A stretch of 23,424 nucleotides of DNA. It comes from CAVURW01 sp963743595. GTDB taxonomy: Bacteria; Verrucomicrobiota; Verrucomicrobiia; Methylacidiphilales; UBA1321. How positions within the stretch are numbered: the stretch's first letter is position 1; every line of letters starts with the position of its first letter. The stretch covers positions 1 through 23,424 of the forward strand of contig CAVURW010000274.1 of the NCBI GenBank assembly GCA_963743595.1, written 5' to 3'. The translations under genes and the position numbers were made by a program. The notes under the pieces were generated by a model that searched no databases, was not told the origin of the DNA, and saw nothing but the letters and a program-made list of their open reading frames with translations. This document shows, one piece after another, positions 17,401 through 23,424 of the stretch.

Positions 17401-18020
17401 TCGGCGGAGTCGATCACGTTCTGGCATCGGGCCGGAATGTAAAAATCTTGATTCTTGACACGGAAGTCTACTCGAACACAGGCGGGCAGTGCTCGAAATC
17501 GACGCCGCGCGGTGCCGTCGCGAAGTTCGCTTCTGCGGGTAAGCGGACACCCAAGAAGGATCTCGGCATGATCGCGATGCACTACGGCACGGTCTATGTC
17601 GCGTCGGTGGCGATGGGAGCCAAAGACGAGCACACGCTCAAGTCGTTTTTGGAAGCCGAGGCTTACGACGGACCTTCGCTCATCATTGCCTACAGTCACT
17701 GCATCGCCCACGGCATCAACATGACCACGGGCATGCAAAATCAAAAGGCGGCGGTGCAATCGGGCCAATGGCTGCTCTATCGCTTTAATCCCGACCTTGC
17801 TGCCAAAGGCGAAAACCCGCTGCACCTGGATTCTGCACCACCCACAATCAAAATCGCCGATTACTTTAAGCTGGAAAACCGCTTTAAGCTTCTCACCAGA
17901 AGTCATCCGGAAGAATCGAAAGCCATTTTCGAGCAGGCCCAGCGCGACGCCGACGTCCGCAGACTTAAATACGAACACCTTGCAGGAATCCACGAAACTC
18001 CCACCGCGCCCACGATATGA
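14433..18020 (+). CDS. nifJ: Pyruvate:ferredoxin (flavodoxin) oxidoreductase
   Basis: This homodimeric enzyme converts pyruvate and CoA to acetyl-CoA, CO2 and reduced ferredoxin or flavodoxin. The single chain of 1195 residues contains every domain. Domain I has YPITPASPMGEW (38-49), followed by the domain II and III regions. A bacterial ferredoxin domain carries two [4Fe-4S] sites (CIQCGKCVMACP near 698 and CTGCAICVDVCP near 755). The thiamine-diphosphate domain begins at CAGCGETPY near 830, with the GGDGWGYDIG and YSNTGGQ motifs; the CAGC cysteines are ligands of the proximal cluster. The ATG at 14433 precedes the conserved DANEAVGRISY helix. The stop overlaps the next gene by ATGA. The enzyme is oxygen-sensitive in most organisms and points to fermentative or microoxic growth. 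Electrons could reach H2 through Hox. Confidence 0.96.
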   Translation: MINIPCHTESDLDAVDTLDANEAVGRISYALNEVIAIYPITPASPMGEWADAWAAMGKKNLWGTVPSVVELQSEAGAAGTIHGALQTGSLSTTFTASQGLLLMIPNMYKIAGELTPVVFHVAARSLAAQGLSIFGDHSDVMAARATGWVLLCSASVQEAQDFALISHAATLETRIPFLHFFDGFRTSHEVSKIKTISNDVLSKMVDEDLVLEHRARGLTPDRPVIRGTAQNPDVYFQGRESVNAWYLRSPDIIQTAMDRFEKLTGRGYQLYEYHGHLEATRVIILMGSGCETVHETVDYLNEQGHKVGVLKIRLFRPFDIKRFVEALPKKVKCIAVLDRTKEPGAGGEPLLLDCTHALYEAGRTDVQIIGGRYGLSSKEFTPAMVKAVFDNLAQAYPKNHFTIGIRDDVTNSSLDWDPHFHTEADDVVRSLFYGLGSDGTVGANKESIKIIGENTTNFAQGYFVYDSKKSGSMTISHLRFGPRLIRSTYLITKANFVACHHPGFLDRYDVLKDLIPGGTFLLNTGSKPSDVWDSLPELVQRQLIEKKVTFYVIDATKVAREVGMGGRINTIMQTCFFSVSGVMPKEEALAAIEKSIRKVYGKKGEELVQMNLNAVKGTLARLHKVEIPDHVTSHRTLIPPVPVTAPVFVREVLGKMIAARGDELPVSAVPADGTYPSGTAQWEKRNLAQEIPIWDPSVCIQCGKCVMACPHAVIRSKVYTTDALQEAPGMFKSSAARLPEWKEKDLKYTLQVSPSDCTGCAICVDVCPARNKSESRLKAINMQPQELTHDRESDNWDFFTRIPDIDRRTISTESVRAMQVQRPLFEFSGACAGCGETPYIKLLTQLFGDRLIVANATGCSSIYSGNLPTTPYTTNSEGRGPAWMNSLFEDNAEFGLGFRVSIDKQREFAKELVQSMAGQIGENLVREIVEHPQLDEADIYDQRERIVALKATLQTLKTPEAKRLLAIADTLVRKSVWIIGGDGWGYDIGFGGVDHVLASGRNVKILILDTEVYSNTGGQCSKSTPRGAVAKFASAGKRTPKKDLGMIAMHYGTVYVASVAMGAKDEHTLKSFLEAEAYDGPSLIIAYSHCIAHGINMTTGMQNQKAAVQSGQWLLYRFNPDLAAKGENPLHLDSAPPTIKIADYFKLENRFKLLTRSHPEESKAIFEQAQRDADVRRLKYEHLAGIHETPTAPTI

Positions 18021-19027
18021 ACCTCTCTACTTCCTACCTCGGTCTTAATCTCCGGACGCCACTGGTTCCCTCTGCATCTCCGCTCACGTACAACCCTGAT
18101 AACGTGAAGCGGATGGAGGATGCCGGAGCCTCCGCCATTGTCTTCCATTCTCTTTTTGAGGAGCAGATTCGTGCGGATGAGCGCGACAATTTCCATTACC
18201 TTACGCAAGGCACCGACAGTTACGCGGAATCTCTCACTTATTTTCCCGATGCACATGCGGCAAAAGTTGGCCCGGAGCAGTATCTTGAAAGTCTTGCCCG
18301 TGCCAAAAGGAGCGTGAAAATACCTGTGATCGGCAGCCTGAACGGCTCTACGCCCGGTGGCTGGACCAGCTATGCAAAACTCATTCAAGAGACCGGCGTC
18401 GATGCGCTCGAGCTGAACCTCTATTCCATTCACACCGACTTCGATCGCACATCCGAAGAGATCGAAAACGAATACCTGGAAATCGTTCGAGAAATCAAAT
18501 CGATCGTTAAGATCCCGATTGCCGTAAAGCTCGGCCCTTACTTTACGAATTTCGGTCGAATGGCCAAGCGCCTGCAGGACGCCGGTGCCAGCGGCCTCGT
18601 CTTGTTCAATCGTTTTTACCAGCCCGATATCGATACCGAAACGATGGACATTACTCCGAACATTCTTCTCAGTACGCCGATGGCAATGCGACTGCCGCTT
18701 ACCTGGATAGGGATTCTTTCTGGGCGCCTCCCGTTAAGCCTAGCCGCTACCAGTGGGATTCATCGGGCAACGGATGTCATAAGAATGATCATGGTCGGCG
18801 CGGACGTCACCATGCTCTGTTCCATCCTGCTAAGGCGAGGCATTTCTCATCTTGGACTCATCGAAAACGATTTGTTCCGCTGGCTTTCGGACCACGAATA
18901 CGACTCCCTGGAGCAACTCAAGGGCAGCGTGAGCCAGTCGCGTTGCCCTGATCCCACGGCCTACGAGCGCTCGCTCTACGTCTACTCACTGCGTTCCACC
19001 GCAGATCGCTACTCCGGTACCACGTAA
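18017..19027 (+). CDS. Dihydroorotate dehydrogenase-like flavoprotein coupled to nifJ (not PyrD)
   Basis: The protein has the FMN-binding TIM-barrel fold of dihydroorotate dehydrogenases: N-terminal LGLNLRTPLVPSASPLT, a central IPVIGSLNGST strand and IAVKLGPYFTNF. The stretch where true PyrD enzymes have the substrate-contacting NxSxPN motif reads LELNLYSIHTDFD here. It therefore belongs to the DHOD-like group commonly annotated next to pyruvate:ferredoxin oxidoreductase, and pyrimidine synthesis is unlikely. It overlaps nifJ by 4 bp (ATGA), implying coupled translation and a shared role, perhaps an accessory flavoprotein using reduced ferredoxin. The actual substrate is unknown. Length is 336 residues, normal for the group. 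Confidence 0.8.
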   Translation: MNLSTSYLGLNLRTPLVPSASPLTYNPDNVKRMEDAGASAIVFHSLFEEQIRADERDNFHYLTQGTDSYAESLTYFPDAHAAKVGPEQYLESLARAKRSVKIPVIGSLNGSTPGGWTSYAKLIQETGVDALELNLYSIHTDFDRTSEEIENEYLEIVREIKSIVKIPIAVKLGPYFTNFGRMAKRLQDAGASGLVLFNRFYQPDIDTETMDITPNILLSTPMAMRLPLTWIGILSGRLPLSLAATSGIHRATDVIRMIMVGADVTMLCSILLRRGISHLGLIENDLFRWLSDHEYDSLEQLKGSVSQSRCPDPTAYERSLYVYSLRSTADRYSGTT

Positions 19028-19136
19028 ACCTACATCGATAACGAGAAACCGAATCGTACAGTTCTGTGTCAAGGGTGGTTTAGTTTCTGACAATCAGCGG
19101 TTAGCTACCACTTCAGAAAGAGCTTAGACTCTTCTT

Positions 19137-19724
19137 ATGAACGATTCTAATGTGAACGACTTGGGCCCTGATTTTAGTGGGCGCCCGCTGGGTATTGAGC
19201 TGGATCATGTAGCCGTCATTCCGGAGGTAGGAGAGGTCATTATTCGGCCCATCCGATTGGATGACGAACCCTCCATGATTGAGTTTCATAAACACGTCTC
19301 TTATGAAAGCGTGTATAAGCGCTACTTTGAGATTTTAGATATCGAGGAAAGAACAGATCATTACCGCCTGACAAGCGTTTGCACGAATACTCCCCTCTGT
19401 TACGCAGTGGTAGTGGAGTTTTTAGACGATCATAAGAAAACTCATAAAATTCTGGCCGTAGGTAGGATGGTAAAGATGGAAGCACCCTTCACAGCCTACT
19501 TTGCAACGTTGATCCGAGACGATGTCAAAAACGAGAGAATTGCCCGATTCTTGCTAAACCGTATCGCAAGATTGGCTCATGGATTCGGTTTTAAAGCAAT
19601 CACCAGTGAACTCTTAGGCTTTGACAATCTGACGCTGACACTTTGCGATGAACTCGGTTTTACTAGGGAGAAACCTGAAGGCGATATCGTTATCAAAGTG
19701 ACGTTCGACTTGAGTTCTTACTGA
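19137..19724 (+). CDS. Stand-alone GNAT-family acetyltransferase related to the C-terminal domain of Pat-type protein acetyltransferases
   Basis: The 195-residue protein contains a GNAT domain from about residue 34. IIRPIRLDDEPSMIEFH and SYESVYKRYF (55-64) closely resemble the start of the acetyltransferase domain found at the C-terminus of the acyl-CoA synthetase-like lysine acetyltransferases (Pat/PatZ) and some stand-alone relatives. The expected acetyl-CoA pyrophosphate loop (Q/R-x-x-G-x-G/A) falls at about 130-137, where the sequence reads VKNERIA, with the first glycine lost. Activity may be altered. The C-terminal LLGFDNLTLTLCDELGF is the usual GNAT helix-strand ending. The gene lies 109 bp after the DHOD-like gene and probably has its own promoter. 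Base composition is more AT-rich than its neighbours. The substrate is not known. Confidence 0.75.
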   Translation: MNDSNVNDLGPDFSGRPLGIELDHVAVIPEVGEVIIRPIRLDDEPSMIEFHKHVSYESVYKRYFEILDIEERTDHYRLTSVCTNTPLCYAVVVEFLDDHKKTHKILAVGRMVKMEAPFTAYFATLIRDDVKNERIARFLLNRIARLAHGFGFKAITSELLGFDNLTLTLCDELGFTREKPEGDIVIKVTFDLSSY

Positions 19725-19755
19725 ACCCAACCGATTCTTCGAGCATTCGATTGTG

Positions 19756-19781
19756 CATTATTTCATATAACTATGATAATG
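19756..19781. repeat. AT-rich inverted repeat between convergent genes
   Basis: CATTAT (19756-19761) and ATAATG (19776-19781) are perfect inverted arms. Adding a bulge extends the pairing to CATTAT..TCAT / ATGATAATG. It sits between the 3' ends of the GNAT gene and the P450 gene. It lacks a GC-rich stem, so it would be a weak terminator at best; it could equally be chance in an AT-rich spacer. Confidence 0.3.
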
Positions 19782-19848
19782 TATTGTGTTAAAGTACTGG
19801 TCGAGAGTCACGCAGATCCGGCCTTTATAGGATGCAACGTCACATTGC

Positions 19849-21204
19849 CTACGCTGCGTTCGCCAGCACGCGCATTTTCATTCCGTTCTGAGGGCGCAGC
19901 GTAAAGGTGGGCAGGGGCACCGCTTGTTCTGTGCCGGAATAGCGGAAGCCCCATCGCCTGGCGGTGCAGGCGAGTACGAGCAAGGCCTCGGTCCACGCAA
20001 ACGCCTCGCCCATGCAGCCGCGAGGTCCCGCACCAAAAGGGAGATAGGCGAATTTGTGCCGGTCGGCGGGCCAAGGCTCGGTCCACCGCTCCGGGCGAAA
20101 CGCCATGGGCTCCGGCCAGTAACGGGGGCTGCGATGGGTCACGATTTGGCTGAGAATCAAGATCGTGCCGACACGAATTTCCGTGTCACCGATCGTCACG
20201 GGTTTAACGGCGCGTCGCCCCAAGGCCCAGACGGGTGGATAAATGCGCATGGCCTCGGTCAATACGGCGCGGGTGTAAACGAGTTTGCCCACGTCGTCCA
20301 GTCCTGGAATGCGATCGTTTCCAACGACCTCGCGCACCTCAGCTACGAGCTTGCGGCGAATGTCGTCGGATGAATCTTGAGAAAGCAGATGCCATGTCCA
20401 GTTAAGCGCATTTGCGGTGGTCTCGTGGCCTGCTAAAAACAGGGTCATCGATTGGTCGCGCACTTCCAGATCGGTGAGGCGTTGGCCCGTCTCAGCGTCC
20501 TCCGCGGCGAGGAGCATGGAAAGGAGATCGCCTCGATCCGACTTGGCATCGCGTCGTTCCCGGATGATTTTGTAGATGGCTTGATTCATGTGGCGCTCAG
20601 CCTCTTTGATGCGCCGATTTTTGCTGGTGGGCAGCAGGCGAATGAACTGGGCGAAGGGCATGAGCAGTCGCGTAAAATTCTCAACGATGATGCCAAGCGC
20701 GTCGGCGATTTGCCGCGCCTCATCTTTCACGGTGGAGCCGAAGAGCGTGGCGGCGACCACCTCCAGAGTCAGCCGGTTCATGTGCACCGCGAGATCCAGC
20801 TCTTCACCAGCCTTCCGTTGCAGAGCCCAGTTTTCCGCAATCGTGGCCATGCTCAAGGCGTACCGCGCGATGCGTTCCCGATGAAACGCGGGCTGAAGCA
20901 TTTTCCGCTGGCGACGATGCTCATTTTCCTCTGTAACCAGCACGCTATTCCCGAGAAAAACGCGGGCTTTCTCTAATGCGCGACCCTTGTGAAACGAGGC
21001 ATGCTTTTCGATTAAGACCTCCTCGATCATCGCCGGGTCCGAGACCAGGACGAAACTCTCCGTGAAGAGGCTAAACTTCGCCATTGGACCGAATTCATTG
21101 CTCAGTTCTTCAAAGAAGCCGAGCGGGTTTTTGAATCGTCGATAGACGCTACCGATGAGCATCGGTTCGCTTGGGCCGGGAATGGAATGAAAGGGGCGAG
21201 CCAT
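19849..21204 (-). CDS. Cytochrome P450 monooxygenase
   Basis: This is a soluble heme-thiolate monooxygenase of 451 residues without an N-terminal membrane anchor. The I-helix oxygen-binding motif is AGHETT (258-263), the K-helix ExxR is E317-R320, the FRPERW meander lies at 369-374, and the heme loop FGAGPRGCMG (390-399) has the axial ligand C397. The overall pattern resembles the CYP4/CYP102-like bacterial enzymes, several of which hydroxylate fatty acids, but substrate cannot be predicted. No reductase or ferredoxin partner gene is adjacent. It starts 15 bp after the metallophosphoesterase gene on the same strand and may be co-transcribed with it. An O2-dependent enzyme here implies the host sees oxygen at least at times. 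Confidence 0.93.
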   Translation of the reverse strand: MARPFHSIPGPSEPMLIGSVYRRFKNPLGFFEELSNEFGPMAKFSLFTESFVLVSDPAMIEEVLIEKHASFHKGRALEKARVFLGNSVLVTEENEHRRQRKMLQPAFHRERIARYALSMATIAENWALQRKAGEELDLAVHMNRLTLEVVAATLFGSTVKDEARQIADALGIIVENFTRLLMPFAQFIRLLPTSKNRRIKEAERHMNQAIYKIIRERRDAKSDRGDLLSMLLAAEDAETGQRLTDLEVRDQSMTLFLAGHETTANALNWTWHLLSQDSSDDIRRKLVAEVREVVGNDRIPGLDDVGKLVYTRAVLTEAMRIYPPVWALGRRAVKPVTIGDTEIRVGTILILSQIVTHRSPRYWPEPMAFRPERWTEPWPADRHKFAYLPFGAGPRGCMGEAFAWTEALLVLACTARRWGFRYSGTEQAVPLPTFTLRPQNGMKMRVLANAA

Positions 21205-21219
21205 TGAATCAAAGAGCTT

Positions 21220-22170
21220 TTACTCGCTGGACGGAACGGTGACGAAATTGCTCGAGAGAAGCGTTTGCTCGCCATTCCATCGGTAAGCGGTGAGGAATCC
21301 GTTTTTCGCAACGCTGAAATCGAGCACCGCGACATTCGGGGTTTGTGGTGCGATTGGCTCGGTGGGTTTCAACCAATAATGGCCGACAAAAACCGGCGGC
21401 TCCGATTCACCATAAGCGTGGTGCTCGGCAGGAATGCAACTGTCAGGGATGGGGAGTTCCGGCACTTCAGAGGAGCTGGGAAACACGGCGTCACGGAACG
21501 TTTTGCCGCGGAAATCCATCCACCAACGGGTGCGGATGTGAGCGCGTTTTACATGTTCTTTATCTTCAAAGTAGTGGCCCGGCGGCAGCGAAATTTCCAG
21601 GCCGTTCAGAAGCAATTCCTTCACACAGGAGAGCGGAGATTGGCGATCGACCATCTGACGGACGGTGTGGTCATCCAGCCTGGGAATCGTTTTCGTGAGC
21701 GCGAAGGCATTGGCGTCCCAAGCCGCGTGGACGGCGCGAATTCCGCCCAAATCGAGGCAAATGGGCTGCGTGCGAAACCACTCGATATAGTGGAGCCATT
21801 CGTCGTAATGGGGTTGCACGAGTTGGCGAATCGTCGCTTCGTGCTGGTGATTATTCTTGTCGTTGTGCGGACGTAGATGCCCGCCATGCCCATCGGGTGA
21901 GTGGTAGGCGATTGCGTTGAATTCGTGGTTGCCCATGACGGCAAATGCATTGCCGGAAGTGACCAGGGCGTGGACGATTTGCAGCACCTCGCGAACGGCC
22001 GGACCGCGATCAATGAAGTCGCCTAGGAATACAATTTTTCGACCCTCCGGATGCGCAAACGAATTGTCCTTCGGCTCGTAACCCAGCTGGCGAAGCAGGG
22101 TCTTCAGGGGTGCGACATAGCCGTGGATATCGCCAATGATGTCGTAGAGTTGCGGGGTCATTGCGGGCAT
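21220..22170 (-). CDS. PPP-family metallophosphoesterase (serine/threonine phosphatase or dinucleoside tetraphosphatase-like)
   Basis: The protein is a di-metal phosphoesterase of 316 residues. The signature motifs appear in order: GDIHG (13-17), GDFIDRGP (50-57), GNHE (80-83) followed by FNAIAYH, then HAAWD near 147 and VGHYW near 265. These are the metal and phosphate ligands of the PPP superfamily. Bacterial relatives act on phosphoproteins (PrpA/PrpE) or on Ap4A-type dinucleotides; the sequence does not discriminate. M1 (22170) or M4 (22161) could be the start, and neither has a good ribosome binding site. It is divergent from the small Cys-rich gene and lies upstream of the P450. Confidence 0.87.
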   Translation of the reverse strand: MPAMTPQLYDIIGDIHGYVAPLKTLLRQLGYEPKDNSFAHPEGRKIVFLGDFIDRGPAVREVLQIVHALVTSGNAFAVMGNHEFNAIAYHSPDGHGGHLRPHNDKNNHQHEATIRQLVQPHYDEWLHYIEWFRTQPICLDLGGIRAVHAAWDANAFALTKTIPRLDDHTVRQMVDRQSPLSCVKELLLNGLEISLPPGHYFEDKEHVKRAHIRTRWWMDFRGKTFRDAVFPSSSEVPELPIPDSCIPAEHHAYGESEPPVFVGHYWLKPTEPIAPQTPNVAVLDFSVAKNGFLTAYRWNGEQTLLSSNFVTVPSSE

Positions 22171-22243
22171 CAGTGGACCAAATTGAGCGAGATAAGCCAG
22201 TAAATTGCGGCTCGACGGTTAAACCGAAAAGGATTGTCAGGAG
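22171..22243. promoter_or_regulatory. Divergent promoter region with an 11-bp palindrome
   Basis: The 73-bp gap between the metallophosphoesterase start (minus) and the next plus-strand gene contains a perfect inverted repeat, CGGTT-A-AACCG, at 22216-22226. Its position between divergent starts suits an operator. No clear -35/-10 pair was identified. Confidence 0.35.
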
Positions 22244-22636
22244 ATGTCCGCTGGCGTAAGTCGGGTTATGGCAAAAATCGTTTGCGAGGAATGTGGAGAG
22301 CAACGGAAAGCGACGGAACTGGACGCGAATTCGCGTAAGCCGAGCACGGAGACGGTTTTCTGTGCGCACGGCACGCTGAAGGCGAATTGCATTTGCGACG
22401 CCTGTAACGATCCACTGAAAGTGGGCGATAAAGCGTGGGCTTTCGACTACCTAACGAAGCAAGATCTCGGTCCCAAGAGCGAGATCGATAAAATGCTGGC
22501 TTCGCGTTCTGAGCCGCGCGAGTACATGCTGGCGGATCGGTTTTTCGATATCGCCAAAGGCGTCGAGTACACGGTGATTTTTGAGGGCGGTGAAGTTAAG
22601 GTTGCCAATGAGAAGTTTCCGTTGGTGCAGGGGTGA
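22244..22636 (+). CDS. Small cysteine-rich protein of unknown function, possible zinc-binding
   Basis: This 130-residue protein is not recognised. Near the N-terminus it has CEECG, then a single Cys in VFCAHG and CICDAC, a spacing that suggests a zinc ribbon or treble-clef-like metal site. The rest is mixed with no membrane segment or signal peptide, and the C-terminal half contains an acidic, amphipathic region. The ATG at 22244 has an AAAGGA about 10 nt upstream; an ATG at 22268 would give MAKIVCEECG and 122 residues and is a reasonable alternative. It is a single gene between a divergent phosphatase and a secreted protein, and the context gives no functional clue. Confidence 0.6.
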   Translation: MSAGVSRVMAKIVCEECGEQRKATELDANSRKPSTETVFCAHGTLKANCICDACNDPLKVGDKAWAFDYLTKQDLGPKSEIDKMLASRSEPREYMLADRFFDIAKGVEYTVIFEGGEVKVANEKFPLVQG

Positions 22637-22672
22637 GTGGGCAGACAGTGCTAACCGACTCGTCAATCTTTC

Positions 22673-23424
22673 ATGAATTACACGGTCATAGTGTTAGCCG
22701 CTGCATTTTTGCTCGTAGGACATGTATATGGGCAAGACGCTTTTGTGAAGGTTCGGCCCGCACAGTGTCCAGTCGTCAGGTGGAGTCCGCCACCTTTTGA
22801 GAACGTATCGGTGTGCTTGGCTTATTCGCCTGGGACGCGGACTTCGGACGTCCCTCCTGACGCCATTCCATACTTGATAAATGACCAACCCCCGCATACT
22901 CGGATCAGTCTATTGCAAGTCGCTAAAGGCAAAGAGAGTCAAGAACTTGGCTATGTAGACGTTTACGATATCTCCAGGGCCTCCCGATACAATTTTGCCG
23001 CAACTGGCCAAGTTGAAGAAGCTTCTTCAACAACGCCCAGCCGACCTTCCTTTGGTCCCCGGACCCGATGAGCCAAACTACTTGCCGGATTATCCAGCCT
23101 CCGACTGCGCTCACTATTTTCAAGACCGGATCCATTTTTTGAAAGACTCTCGAATGACTGGAATTGCGTATCTCTCGTTTTTAAGTAACGGCATTACCCC
23201 AGTCGGACCGGATCTTAATTACGTTTATCAGGGAGTTTCAACCGACGGGCAGTACTACTTTTCCGCGGAGTTCGATGTTCGAGCGAAAATGCCGGAATAC
23301 CGGGAGCCGGAAGACTACAGTCGTTACACCGATCGAATGGCAGTCTGGCTCGATAAGAAACCCGATTTGATCATAAAGCCTTCGCTACAGAAAATAGACG
23401 AGTGGCTGATGTCCATCTGGGTTA
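22673..23424 (+). pseudogene. Secreted protein of unknown function with an apparent frameshift, running off the window
   Basis: The first frame starts at 22673 with a clear signal peptide (hydrophobic VIVLAAAFLLVGHVYG, likely cleavage before QD) and reads sensibly to about residue 100 (VDVYDIS near 22970). It then degenerates into a Ser/Thr/Pro/Arg-rich tail and stops at 23071. A second frame, offset by +1, is open from 22959 to the window end. It has natural-looking composition, with Tyr-rich and acidic segments such as PDYPASDCAHYF and YVYQGVSTDGQYYFSAEFDV. The simplest reading is one gene whose frame changes between about 22959 and 22985, either a real mutation or a base-calling error. No family is recognised, and the true C-terminus lies outside the window. 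Confidence 0.6.

Noticed and set aside
17298..17993. 231-codon minus-strand frame within nifJ
   Set aside because: It is antisense to the conserved thiamine-binding region of nifJ and has no family features.
18017..19027. Annotation as PyrD of pyrimidine synthesis
   Set aside because: The substrate-binding motif of true dihydroorotate dehydrogenases is replaced and the gene is coupled to nifJ.
20452..20976. 174-codon plus-strand frame opposite the P450 gene
   Set aside because: It lies entirely over the P450, which has complete I-helix, ExxR and heme motifs on the other strand.

Overview
This window (about 53% GC by eye) carries a nearly complete maturation-plus-structure cassette for a bidirectional NAD(P)-linked [NiFe] hydrogenase of the Hox type (group 3d), followed by a pyruvate/malate fermentation module and then mixed accessory genes. 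No rRNA, tRNA, CRISPR array, transposase or phage gene is visible. The host is a Gram-negative-like bacterium, probably facultatively anaerobic. It has fermentative enzymes (PFOR, hydrogenase, malic enzyme) beside an O2-requiring cytochrome P450. I cannot assign the phylum from sequence alone; a PVC or related soil/freshwater lineage is only a guess.

Layout. (1) 2-964: substrate-binding domain of a glycine betaine/choline-type ABC importer, open at the left edge. (2) 965-1285: non-coding, with a plausible promoter for the hydrogenase operon. (3) 1286-12635, all plus strand and tightly packed with ATGA-type overlaps: hoxE, hoxF, hoxU, hoxY, a NiCoT nickel permease, hoxH, the protease hoxW, then hypA, hypF, hypC, hypD, hypE. 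Every expected part is there except hypB. (4) 12639-14273, minus: malic enzyme, convergent with hypE (3 bp gap). (5) 14433-19027, plus: pyruvate:ferredoxin/flavodoxin oxidoreductase (nifJ) overlapping a dihydroorotate-dehydrogenase-like flavoprotein. (6) 19137-19724, plus: stand-alone GNAT acetyltransferase. (7) 21204-19849 and 22170-21220, minus: cytochrome P450 and, upstream of it, a PPP-type metallophosphoesterase. (8) 22244-22636, plus: small Cys-rich protein. (9) 22673-23424, plus: secreted protein of unknown function with an apparent frameshift, running off the right edge.

How they could work together (inference). Malic enzyme makes pyruvate and NAD(P)H. NifJ turns pyruvate into acetyl-CoA and reduced ferredoxin/flavodoxin. 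HoxEFU-HoxYH can dispose of electrons from NADH, and possibly ferredoxin, as H2, or take H2 up when electron acceptors are available. Ni import, CN/CO ligand synthesis (HypF, E, C, D), nickel insertion (HypA) and C-terminal processing (HoxW) are encoded in the same run. The main points of interest are the missing hypB, the nickel permease inserted between the two hydrogenase subunit genes, a short TTGAACAAT motif shared upstream of the hox operon and nifJ, and the nifJ-coupled DHOD-like protein that lacks the usual orotate-site motif.
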